Shown piece after piece: positions 53,265 to 63,465 of a stretch of 64,000 nt of DNA. The notes beneath the pieces are model-generated. The model was not told the origin of the DNA. It saw only the letters and a list, made by a program, of their open reading frames with translations, and made no database searches. A program made the translations under genes and the position numbers. Location of the stretch: NCBI GenBank assembly GCA_023014485.1, contig JAJOZX010002352.1, positions 382,001 to 446,000 on the forward strand, in the 5' to 3' direction. How positions within the stretch are numbered: the stretch's first letter is position 1; the number at the start of each line of letters is the position of its first letter. This stretch comes from Bathynomus jamesi (Eukaryota > Arthropoda > Malacostraca > Isopoda > Cirolanidae).

Positions 53265-53557
53265 CGTTGCACCAGGTAGTTTGATGAAATGCTGGTCATT
53301 ACCTCGAGCGTGGGAGGGTTAACACGCAAAATGCCTCTGGACGCGAAGGCTTTATACGTTTCTTCGATTGTTTAAATACATGACGGGTTGTGTTAATTTT
53401 TATCCCGGCCGTAGCGTAGTGGCCAGCGACCTCACCTTCTACTCAAGAAGGTGAGGGTTCAAACCCTGGTGGGAGCAAATTTTTCATCATGAAAAACCTA
53501 CTCAAGAAGGTGAGGGTTCAAACCCTGGTGGGAGCAAATTTTTCATCATGAAAAATC
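53265..53557 (+). repeat. SINE with a duplicated tRNA segment
   Basis: The body CCTCGAGCGTGGGAGGGTTA is followed by a tRNA-like head GGCCGTAGCGTAGTGGCCAG with B box GGGTTCAAACCCTGG. The 59 bases starting CTACTCAAGAAGGTGAGGG at 53439 are repeated in tandem from 53498. Confidence 0.75.
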
Positions 53558-55116
53558 GTGCGTGTTCGCGCATAATATTCCATATTCAGTATTACAAATC
53601 TACCGATACCAATTATTCTTAGTTCCATAAATGCCATCAATATACATTAACCATTACATAAGAGTAAGCCCAATAAATGCTATACGACATTGGTTATATT
53701 TTCTTAAGGTGAATTTTTGCAATAGACTCGAAATACAAAAAGATAAATTAGCCTATAATTGCCTTTAACATTGAATTATTGACAAGCAAATTGATGTTTA
53801 CCGTAAAACCTCGTCTAAGATTTTAAAAAATCTTAATCTCTCTTTTAAGTGAAAGAAAAGTAACATTACATATTCTCCATAACAATTTTAAGGGAAAACT
53901 TCGTAAACTACCTTTGAAAACTTCGTAAACTACTTTTATTATTATTATTACTACTCAAAGTTAAATATTCTGAGATTGTAACGAAGAAATATAGCTTTCC
54001 CCCATTATCGAAGCATGTTTATTTTTTTGTAGGCTCATTGACATTGCCTCTATTTATGCCTCTATATTTTTGCCTCTATAATAAGTATTTAAGAGTAATT
54101 CATTTGTCCGATTAGATTTAAGAGACGTTGGCAGTCATTCTCTTTTCATGTATCCTGCCCTCGTGTTTCGCAATATTACTATTTGACACCTGAAAATAAA
54201 TTTAATTGTTTTAGGATCATTTCTTTCAATATTGAGACTATCGTATCATCAAAGTATCGGCCAAATTTGGCCGATGCCGATGCATAGGTACATCTCCAAT
54301 ATACTGGGTGGACCATAAGTCGCCTTACCTTCGTATTATAATGAAACTCACGCCGGTGAAGCGACTTATGGACCACATTTATTAAGGAAAGTACACTTTA
54401 GGGTGGAGAAATAGGTTAGGTTAGCCTAGCCTAGCCTATCAGGTTATATGTGTTACTTTATTTCCTGTTATTGTATTATATTTTTGATAATTATCGCATT
54501 TTTAGTCAAATATTTGCATACATTTTCTAATTAAAACTAAGTTTTATCGTATAGTAACTTTTTCCACCCCAAACTGTACTTTTCTTAATAAATATATTAT
54601 TTTCCAACCTCATAAAGTTTTAAGTTTTTTGCCACAACCCGTTAAACACGCAATTTGGCATAACTTACAATACAAGATGACATATTTTAGTTTTCTTTCG
54701 ACCAACACGATATTTTGAAATTTTACACACACACACACACACAACACACACACACACACAGTTACATGGTCACTTGTCGTGGTCCGAATCCCGATGATGC
54801 TGTTAATAATAATAATATTGGAGCTAGAGGAATGGGCCGCATTGGTTGGCCCGAGCGCTGTGCTAATTTCTGTCCCTCCTCACTAATTATTATTATTATA
54901 TCATTACTAAAAATTTTAAGATGTAAATTTGATTGTTTTTAAATTTACTCTTTGAAACCTCGTCATTTACATCGATTTACATTAGCTGTAGCTTACGTTG
55001 AACTTAACATACATTACACACACTCCTAAAGCCATTTCCTTCGCTTTATACTAATCTTTTCTCGAAATGTACTAATGCCGTCCCCCCTTTCCCGATATTG
55101 ATTCCATTTTCTGTTC
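53558..55116. other. mostly unassigned stretch
   Basis: Contains a short inverted pair, GGACCATAAGTCGC / GCGACTTATGGACC, at 54309-54377 and a CA tract at 54724-54760. No gene seen. Confidence 0.5.
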
Positions 55117-55437
55117 CAGCGGTTCCCAACCTTTTAATGTTTGGGACCCATTTTGACAATCATTTTAACGCCCGCGACCCCAACACTCAAAATCTAACAT
55201 AGCTCCTCAGCTGAATCAAAGGAAAAGTACTTTGAGTGTCATTACAATTTAAAACTATGCATTTAACACTTGTAATCAATTAAAAAAATAATAATAAAAA
55301 ACAAATACTGTACATGTACAAATTTATATACAATTTAGGGTTTTTTTTTTTTAAATGTAATTCTCAATATTGTATATGCATTGCATTGGTGACCCACCAA
55401 GAAATTGCTCGGCGATCCCTAGGTTGATAACTGCTGC
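55117..55437. mobile_element. decayed hAT-like MITE
   Basis: Left CAGCGGTTCCCAACCTTTTA and right (CCTAGGTTGATAACTGCTG) are inverted relatives. TTTGGGACCCA and GGTGACCCACCAAG lie near them. The CAG-type ends with the CCCAACC motif resemble those of the MITE at 42376. No duplication is visible. Confidence 0.55.
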
Positions 55438-55929
55438 TAGTCTAATCGTTGTATCAGCAGACCTTACATTTTATATACGTCTTCGTCTCTGGAGAAGGTA
55501 AAGATTAATCTCGTTAATTTAAAGTTTCATTCTAAGGAGAAAATCTCATAAATAGAACCTGAAATTATTGCTTCCCGCGCAAAGACACATTGATATATAA
55601 CACAATTTTCTCTTAACCAATGAGTATTTAAGCGCAAGAACTATTACTGGAACAATTAAACAAATCAATCTCCAGAATGGATGTGCCTTTATTGGAAGTC
55701 TATCGAGTTTTATCTCTTAAAATGATTAGGACGTTTCCATTCGGTGAAATCGAACAGATTCTCTTAATAAATGTATTATACGTGAATGTCACCTTTCCAC
55801 TGATACATTTCGAAGTAATTAAGAACTTTTTTATTTGGGTAATGGCGATCTTCATGTTTAAATCTCAATTCAAATTATATACTCATCCCAAGTTTAAAAT
55901 TTTATAGGAGGCGAAGTGTAGGCGGATAA
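55438..55929. other. unassigned stretch
   Basis: A 76-codon open frame at 55677-55907 (+) is unrecognised and ends 20 bases before the transposon at 55930. Confidence 0.4.
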
Positions 55930-56044
55930 CACTGGTATGCATATGAAATTTTTTGTCTGCTGTGAGGGTTTTTTCAACTCATATTATATAATTCGACCAG
56001 CTGAATTCGAAAATGACATTGGTTTTCCTCAATCAGGTCAGGTT
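55930..56044. repeat. left terminal inverted repeat
   Basis: Starts CACTGGTATGCAT and ends near CAATCAGGTCAGGTT. Imperfect inverse of 58621-58727, with small indels. Confidence 0.8.
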
Positions 56045-56189
56045 TTTTTCTCTATTGGCCATTTATTATAAGTCCAATTTTATCCCCAAATTTATTGATT
56101 TTTTTAGCTTAAACACTGTAGATACGAGTAATATTATAAGAACACTCGTGAAAAATGAAAACATTGTGTGAATAAATACTTTTATTCAT

Positions 56190-56212
56190 ACAATGAATAT
56201 GGAAAAAAAGTT
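56190..56212 (-). terminator. poly(A) signal after the three-exon gene
   Basis: On the minus strand CCTCAATAAAC follows directly on the stop codon. A second GAATAAA lies near 56175-56200. Confidence 0.5.
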
Positions 56213-58475
56213 TATTGAGGAAGGAATGAAGTTTTTTTGGCTTTCCGTCTGTGTTTTTCTTCGGGCACGTCTCGCTTCAAACACCAGCAATAGTCCGCCA
56301 GCATATTGATATCCCAGTTTCCCTGGTACCTCTCTTCCATTATTTTGATATCTTGGTGAAATCGTTCACCCTGTTCCTCACTATAATCCCCGCAATTTTC
56401 AGGAAAATAGTCCAAGTGGGACCACAAAAAGTGCATTTTTATGGACATGCGCGACCCATGAGCTTTGAAAGCTTCCATCAAGTTTTCGACAACGGACTCG
56501 TATTCTGGACTTCTACGCTTGCCAAGAAAATCAGTGACAACTGATTTGAATGCCTGCCAGGCATTCTTCTCAGTTGGAGTCATTGCGTTTTCGAACTGAG
56601 TATCCTTGATCAAAGTTCGAATTTGAGGACCATCAAAAACCCCAGCATTTAGTTTAGCATCAGATATTTGAGGAAATTTACTCTCGAGATATCGGAATGC
56701 TGAACCCTCCTTATTCATTGATTTGATGAAATTTTTCATCAAGCCCAGCTTAATATGAAGTGGTGGGAGCAAAATTTTTGTTGGTGGTACAAGGGGCACT
56801 GAAACGACATTATGCGACCCAGGTTTAAAATTCTCTCTGGATGCCCATTCACGCTGTGCATAGTGCTTCTCATCCGCTCGGCTATCCCATTTGCAGAGGA
56901 AACATGGGTATTTCGTGTATCCCCCTTGCATTCTCAATACAAATGCCACAATCTGAAAAAAAATGAAAATATTTAAAGAATTTAGAGAATTTGTTCTATC
57001 AGATAAAAAAATCTATGCATTGGACTGTATCACTTCTGTGGGGAAGTTAAGTGTTCTTATACGCTCTCAAATAACCTTTGGAAAAACAACATAGTCAATA
57101 GCAATAGTTTACTTATGATATTAGTATTACCTTCAAATCTCCACAGATCCTCCAGTTATGTTGGTCGTATACGAGAGCATCCAGTAAAATTTTCATGTTA
57201 TCGTAGCTCTCAGTAAGTTGTACGGAATGTGCTACAGGGACTGATGCAACCCTATTCCCAATGTTGAGAAGTACTGCTTTCAAACTTCGTTTAGACGAGT
57301 CTATAAATAGCCTCCATTCTGATGCGTTATATAGCAGGCCCAAGGATTCGATTAGCCCCTCAACATTGCAGCAGTACACTAAGGAAGAGGTATTTTCGTG
57401 CACTGCAAAAAACTTGCGGAATTCTTCCTCTCGTTTCCTATACCAGGAGAATGTTGTTCCCGGAGCCAGCAAGTTGTCCTCTCGAAGTCGTGAGCCCAAG
57501 ATCTCGGCAGCTAATTTGGAAAGTCCTAAATCCCTGGTAAGATCATTAAGTTTGGCCTGGTTGAGAGGCCTCGGCTCATTTGAAGCGGTATTTTGAGGTA
57601 TATACGACTGGGACTGGTCATTGGCATTGGTCATTGATTCATCATCAGAATCATCGAAGTCCAGGGTTTGAGGTGGGTCGGGTATTGGAATTCCAGGACC
57701 ATGGGGTACAGGTCTCATAGCAGAAGGAATGTCAGGGTATACAACAATGTGTTTATTCTTCTTGTTAACTCCTGAAAATAGAAACACAGAAACATGGATA
57801 TAAAACTTGCATATGAAATAGAAGAAGCATTCAGACAGTGGCGGCTCGTGAGGGAAGGCTGCGGTCTGTAAAATATGAAATAGGTCGATGGAGTCTGTAT
57901 ATTTTCTTTCTTTTTCATTCATATTGTCCCTTCGGGGACAATATGAATGAAAAAGAAAGAAAATATACAATCATTGTATATGTAAATGTAACTTGTATAA
58001 CAATATGTATGTGTAAATGTATTTTCTATAACAATATGTATATGTAAATGTATGATTACCATTATGGTGAATATTATGCAATATATGGTGAATATTATAT
58101 TATGGTGAATATTATGTCAAGTTTCATACGAGGATTTCAAAATATTTAAGAAAAATAAATTTATAAGCCCACCTTGGAGGTTTGTCATGCAGAAATAGCA
58201 ATCTGTCACGTGATCCTTTCCTTCTCTCCAAATCATGGGAATTCCAAAAGGCAAAGATTTCGCTCTGCCTTTGCTCCATCTTCTCAAATTTTCAATGCAC
58301 GTCTTGCAGCACATATGAGGGGCGAAATTTTTGTCCTGGTCCCCTAGCTTAATTCCAAAGTATGCTCTATACATTGTCTTCACAAATTTAGTGATTTGGG
58401 ACTGGTTATTTGGCATGGTAACCGTCCCCATATGTAGCAGAATCTATTGGGATCATTTTTACACGCTCTATTCAT
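56212..58475 (-). CDS. three-exon zinc-binding putative transposase
   Basis: Exons: 58498-58173 (upstream TTTTTTTTACTTTTCAG acceptor), 57771-57131 and 56952-56212. Donors are CAAG|GTGGGC and GAAG|GTAATA; acceptors are TATTTTCAG|GA and TTTTTTCAG|AT. Joined from ATG 58431 they give 546 residues. An earlier ATG at 58475 opens CKNDPNRFCYI but needs a one-base correction near 58428 to reach the main frame. Domains: a Cys pair HMCCKTC, FGIPMIWREGKDHVTDCYFC, an acidic Pro-rich spacer, FIDSSKR (Asp 244), ICGDLK (Asp 298), YPCFLCKWDS (Cys 317/320), PPLHIKLGL (His 366) and EEQGERFHQ (Glu 492-496). D..D..C2..H..E suits an RNase H-fold transposase. AATAAA follows the stop. I recall the family as multi-copy and uncharacterised in invertebrates; the function is inferred. 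Confidence 0.75.
57896..57969. repeat. perfect 35-bp hairpin with TTCG loop
   Basis: Two exactly complementary 35-base arms, the left one starting TGTATATTTTC and ending TTGTCCC, enclose the loop TTCG. It lies within intron 1 of the three-exon gene. An RNA from either strand would fold strongly. Confidence 0.9.
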
Positions 58476-58620
58476 TATGAAATATTTTATCTATATGCCT
58501 GAAAAGTAAAAAAAAGATATTATACAAGTGAAACAAGTGATGATAGATGTTACTGTTCCAATTCCGCTTTGACAAAATCACGGAAAAAATTATATTTTAC
58601 TTATGAGGCCATAGCCGGAT

Positions 58621-58727
58621 AACCTGAGCTGATTGAGAAAAACGGATTGCAGATTCGAAATCAGCAGGAAAGACTCTATAAGAATCACTTGCAAAACCCT
58701 TGACAGCAAAATTGATGCATACCAGTG
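58621..58727. repeat. right terminal inverted repeat
   Basis: Ends ATGCATACCAGTG. Imperfect inverse of 55930-56044. Confidence 0.8.
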
Positions 58728-59399
58728 TAATCGATTAAAAACGAGCTATAAAAGTAAATGCATGAATGAAATGTAAATGAAAAAAAATGGCATTAGAAAA
58801 GAAGAATATTTATAGAGAACCTAGGTTTGGATCAATTGTGATCTTCGTAAGGAGTCTGAAGATGATCACAGAACTGATCCAAACCTCTCGTCCTCACTAC
58901 AAATTGTCCTTTATTTATGATAAGATCTCCGAACTCGCAACTTTCACTTTGAAATTGGAAAATGATTTATTCTGGTAAAATGTGTGTGCGCGCGCGCGCG
59001 CGCTCGTAGGCAACTGGGCATAAATGAGATCGAGTGTATGATAATTCACAGATATAGTGGAATGTATGATAATTCACAGATGAGGCCATTTTTTGTGAGG
59101 TAACAATTTTGGTACCGGGGACATTAAAATTTATATAAAAAATCTAAAAACATTTTACTGTCGGAAAAAAGTTATGTTAGTCTTGATTAAGGTAGGCTAG
59201 GTAGTTAACTAGTAGTACCTTACAATTTAATGACTTAACAAAAACCACTTTCAGTCCTTGGTTCGGTGGCACTAATGTTATGTTAGCGCATCACGGAGGT
59301 GATTCTCTCGGGCACGGAAGTGTACATTCCATATTTTGTTCCTAATGCAAAAAAAAAACTCTGTTGCGGATAGCATTAGAACATGCTATCCGCAACAGA
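58728..59399. other. hairpins and microsatellite, no gene
   Basis: Inverted pair GGTTTGGATCA / TGATCCAAACC at 58824-58885. (GC)n at 58988-59003. Tandem TGTATGATAATTCACAGAT at 59035-59083. Perfect 18-base-pair hairpin CTCTGTTGCGGATAGCAT at 59359-59400. Confidence 0.7.
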
Positions 59400-59400
59400 G

Positions 59401-60610
59401 AGGGAGCTTTCAGAAAGTACCGACGCCATCCAACTTGGTATTGAGCCAAGAACCGCTCCAACACCTTCAACACCTTCCCTCCTTCTTTCCCTCTTTTCCA
59501 CCCGACGGTTCAGTTGCCATCTCTTCTCCCAACAAAGCTGAACTCGTCGCTCAAACTTTCGACTCCGACTCAACCCTGGACGATTCCACTGCTGTTCCTC
59601 CATCTCCTTCCTCCAACTTAATTATGTCTGAAATTAGAATCTCTTCCAAAGATGTTCTTTCTGCACTATCTGGGCTCAACTATTGTTCTGAAGAACTGTG
59701 CTTCTGGGCTGACACCCTGCCAAAGCAAACTCTTTCGTCTTTGTTTTTCATCTGGTACTTCTCCTTCTCCTTCTTCTTGTTTGAAGTTCGTCTGTCCCAA
59801 AGAAGGGTGACCGCTCTCAACCCTCCAACTCTCGTTCAATTGCTTTGATTTCTTGTCTTTCTAAAGTTTTTAAATGTATCCTAAATAGGAAGATTTTTAA
59901 AATTCTCTCTTCCCACAATCTTCTTTCAGATCGTCAGTATGGGTTCCACATGGGACGCTCTACTGGTGATCTTGCATATCTCTCTGACTCTTGGTCATCT
60001 TCCTTTCGAGATTTCGGTGAAACCTTCGCTATTGCGCTAGACATATCAAAAGATTTTGATCGAGTCTGGCACAGATCTTTAATTTCAAAACTGCCCTCCT
60101 TCGGTTTCTATCCTTCTATCTGTGCCTTCATCTCTAATTTCCTTTCTGACCGATCTATAGCTGCGGTTGTAAATAGCCACTTCTTCTCCTGTAGCTATTA
60201 ATAGTGGTGTTCCTCAGGGCTCTGTCCTGTCATCACTCTTTTCTTTATCAGTGATCTGTTAAATCGCACTTCCTGTCCTATCCACTCTATGCCGATGATT
60301 CCACTCTTCACTTCTCCACCTGCTTCACGAAGAGTTCCTTTCAACAGTCACTTCATGATTCGCGTCGGACGACCATAGTGCAGCTGACCTCTGATCTTCT
60401 TACTCTCTTTGATTGGGACAAAGAAAACCTTGTGGCTTTCAATGCCTCAAAAACTCAGTTCCTTCATCTGTCGACTCGTCACAATCTACACGACTATCCC
60501 CTTAACGTCAACAATACACAACTCACGCTAAACATTTTTGGCATTTCCTTTTCTCGTGACCTGGAAAGAACACAGATACTCTTTCGAAAACAGCTTCTAA
60601 GAGGTTAGGT
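59401..60610 (+). pseudogene. jockey-like LINE ORF2 fragment
   Basis: An open stretch to 59848 covers the endonuclease-RT linker (SSPNKAELVAQTFDSDSTLD) and RT start (ISSKDVLSALSGLN). A shift follows, then CPKEGDRSQPSNSRSIALIS, YGFHMGRSTGDLAYLSDSW, LDISKDFDRVWHRSLISKLP, GVPQGSVLS-like sequence and YADDSTLHFS (near 60290). Then comes LFDWDKENLVAFNASKTQFL. The YADD motif is intact. F-R-x-G-R-S-T and D-x-x-x-F-D-R-V-W-H are typical of the jockey group. Truncated at both ends. Confidence 0.8.
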
Positions 60611-61261
60611 GTGTTGTACCGGCTCCGCAGTTTCTTCAACCCCACTCAGTAGCTGTCTCTGTACAGCATATCCATCCCTGTATGGAGTACGCTTCTCCTG
60701 TTCATCTTGCATTTAAGAGCGATTGCAGTTATTGTTGCCAATGAAACGAAATAAGGATCCTTTAAACCTTCGTTTCCATGGAAACGAAACAGTTCATTGT
60801 TGTGGAATTTATTGGAGAAAAATATAAGCTCTTGAATTGTAATTCACGCGTTGTTTCAAACGAGAAAAGGGCTAATATGAGCAAGCCTGAGGTAGTACGA
60901 GTATAACTGCGATTGAAACGGGTAAGTTTGCGCTGCCTTGGGGAAGAGAAACAAACGCGGTGCATCTTACTCCTGAAGAATCATGCACCAGGGCTGATGA
61001 TAACTGGGTCTGCAATACAAATTAACGAAAATTGCAATAAGCTGAATACGGATGTTCTTTTGACGAGACAAACACATAGCATTGTTGCTTTCAGTGGTGA
61101 TGAACCACGTATGAAAACCTCGTCAGTACTTTGTCTCCTTATTTGCTTGGCAATGCTGCTTCTCGCTGCTCGCACCCTGAAATGGGCGTGTGGGCGGAAT
61201 GATGATCTGTTTGAAAATGTTTTTAACTTCATGCTTCCACTAAACTATGAATGCATCGCTG

Positions 61262-61262
<1 letters not shown>
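60611..61262. other. unassigned stretch
   Basis: A 117-codon open frame at 60913-61266 (+) contains a hydrophobic run (LCLLICLAMLLLAARTL). No family is recognised and it ends in TA repeats, so I do not call a gene. A small inverted pair CCTTCGTTTCCATGG / CATGGAAACGAA is at 60766-60788. Confidence 0.4.

Positions 61263-61326
<64 letters not shown>
61263..61326. repeat. (TA)n microsatellite
   Basis: TA tract at a Tc1 end. Confidence 0.95.
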
Positions 61327-61328
<2 letters not shown>

Positions 61329-62290
61329 CACACCGGACAAAAAATTAGTCACCCCTAATAGCACCGATAGTAGGAAGTTCAAGGTCACACAGAGGGCGCT
61401 GATGTAGCATTGGTAAGTGACAAGTAGCGGTGACGTAGCACACAGGATCAGATCTGTTTCGTGAGGTGGTGAAGAACAAAGTGTGTGTTGGATATAGTCT
61501 GCAAAATGGGTCGTGAGGCAGACGTTACTCAGTGGCAAAAAGGAGCCATCGTGTTTGGCAGAGCCCACGGACACAAAATGTCTGAAGTAGCCCAATTTGT
61601 TGGTGTGTCAATGCGTACTGTCCAGCGAGTTTACAAAGAGTGGTGTAGTTCGCAATCAACTGAAAATCGACGGCGTAACTGTGGCCGGAAAACAATTCTC
61701 GACAATAGGGGCCGCCGCCATGTTTCTCGTCTAGTAACTGCAAATCGTTTTCAAACCAGAGAACAATTGCTCCAAGAAACCAATGAGGTTCTCCAGCGAC
61801 CAATTTCCGAACGGACATTGCGACGAGAACTGCATGCGATGGACATCTGGAGCAGGGTACCACGGAAGAGGCCGCTGTTAACAGCAAGTCACAAATTGGC
61901 ACGTTATAAATGGGCTCAGAGGCACAAAAACTGGATTGCGGCAGATTGGAAACGTGTAATTTGGTCCGATGAGTCCCGTTTTTGTTTGTTCTCCAATGAT
62001 GGGAGGCGACGAGTACATCGCAGGTCCAATGAAGCCTTTAATCCTGAATGCGTCGAAGGTGTTGCTCAGGCTGGAAACAGAAAGTGAAGCGCAGGAATAG
62101 ACACCCACGGACTCTGGCGGAACTTCGAGACCGGCTGATGAACGAGTGGCAGCAAATCGATGTTCAGTACATGCACAACCTCGTAGAGTCTCTGCCTCGC
62201 CGGATTCGTGCGGTTATCAAGGCCAGAGGCGCCGTCACACGTTATTAGGTACATTCTGAGAGGGGTGACTAATTTTTTGTCCGGTGTGCT
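61327..62290 (+). mobile_element. internally deleted Tc1-like element
   Basis: Inverted ends AGCACACCGGACAAAAAATT / AATTTTTTGTCCGGTGTGCT with TA on both sides. The length of 964 bases is short for a full element. Confidence 0.9.
61506..62248 (+). pseudogene. Tc1-like transposase lacking second Asp and Glu
   Basis: ATG at 61506 gives MGREADVTQWQKGAIVFGRA. HTH 1 (KMSEVAQFVGVSMRTVQRVY), the hook NCGRKTI and HTH 2 (RPISERTLRRELHAMDIW) follow, then KRVIWSDESRFCLF (first Asp). All are open for about 195 codons. After PECVEGVAQ a deletion removes the middle of the catalytic domain. The C terminus (HPRTLAELRDRLMNEWQQID to GAVTRY-stop at 62248) remains in another frame. The intact N-terminal half could still bind the element's ends. 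Confidence 0.85.
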
Positions 62291-62783
62291 TATATATATA
62301 TATATATATATTATATGAATTTTTCTTATTGATGACTTATTTATAGGTCAGAAAAGTTTATACAATTGTTTTTATTTGAGAGGTGAAAATCTCTTAAAAT
62401 TAGAGAAGAATGTTTGCCGTGAGGATTCGAGACGTTGGCGTTTGGGATAAGCACGATTTATATAGATCCATTCTTCTTCCCTTCCAAATTCTCCCTCCCC
62501 ACATTTATATTCCTATCCTTCGCAAAGCGCATAACAACAACCTCTACTTTACAAACCGTTGTTGTTGTTGTTGTTATTATTATACTTCAACTGAAACTGG
62601 AATTCAACGATCATCCTGTACAAGTCGAGGTAATTTGAAAATTTTCTGCGAAATTAGACTCCCTTCATTTATGAAATGTAGCTCCTCCAAATTATAGTGC
62701 AAACTTTATATTGAAATAGTCTCATATTCTGAAGTTAAATTTACTGTAAAAATGTGTGTGTGTTGTGTGTGTGTGTGTGTGTG

Positions 62784-62814
<31 letters not shown>

Positions 62815-63354
62815 GCCGCTCGATCATATTGGTCGATATAATCTGAATTTTTTTATAGAAATAAGACGCCTTTATTTATAAAATATAGCTATTTATAAAG
62901 TATAGCTACTGCAAATTAAATTGCAAACTTATATTGAAATAGTCTCATATTCTGGCGAAGTTAAACCTAATGTAAAAATGTGTGTGTGTATGTACTATGT
63001 ATGTGTGTGTGTGTGTGTGTGGTCGTGGTCGTTCTCTTGCGCAGAGAAAATTGTACTCAATTTTTTCTTTAAAAATGTAATACATTATATTCAATATTCG
63101 TATAGTAAGGTTTTGAAAGCAATTATTGTGATTATATTTTTGTTAACGATATAAATTCTTTGTTTAAACTAATGTTTATCTTATAATGAAAGCCGTTCAT
63201 ACGATCTGTTATAACAGATTTTATACAAAACCTAACTATTTCTTCCTTCCATATAATGAAATTATCATTATACAATTTTTAGTTTGAAAATAGATAATTA
63301 TACAAGCTTTCAAAAATAATGTTAGTTCGTGACCTCCGTGTGAAGAGAGACTTA
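62291..63354. other. microsatellites and a duplicated block
   Basis: (GTT)n at 62560-62575. (GT)n at 62754-62811 and 62982-63021. A block containing ATATTGAAATAGTCTCATAT occurs twice (about 62640-62760 and 62850-62985), each time followed by AAAATGTGTGTG. No gene seen. Confidence 0.7.
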
Positions 63355-63465
63355 AAAGTGATGCACCGGAGCTCGGGCTCCGGCCGAGCAGGAGTTCCGG
63401 CCATTTTAGAAAACCACCTGCTCCGGCCGGAGGTCTCACTAAACTAGAGGCCGGAGGTGCCAAGT
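63355..63465. repeat. GC-rich GGCCGGAG repeat cluster
   Basis: CACCGGAGCTCGGGCTCCGG, then CTCCGGCCGGAGG and GGCCGGAGGTGCC, in an AT-rich setting. Inverted and direct copies of CTCCGGCC resemble subterminal repeats of a hAT-like MITE. Confidence 0.5.

Larger units (their letters stand above)
55930..58727 (-). mobile_element. candidate CMC-like DNA transposon with intron-containing gene
   Basis: The inverted ends begin CACTGGTATGCAT, exact for 13 bases. They stay alignable for about 110 bases (left 55930-56044, right 58621-58727), with shared blocks AGGGTTTT, GCTGA-TTCGAA and CTCAATCAG-TCAGGTT. TAA is present on both sides (55927-55929 and 58728-58730), fitting a 3-base target duplication. CACTR ends with 2-4 base duplications are the hallmark of the CMC (CACTA/Mirage/Chapaev) group. 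The body holds one minus-strand three-exon gene and little else. Confidence 0.75.

Noticed and set aside
56251..56544. A plus-strand open frame of 97 codons
   Set aside because: Antisense shadow of exon 3 of the three-exon gene. The same applies at 57261-57596 against exon 2.
60913..61266. A 117-codon open frame with one hydrophobic segment
   Set aside because: No family resemblance. It terminates in a microsatellite and lacks any supporting context.
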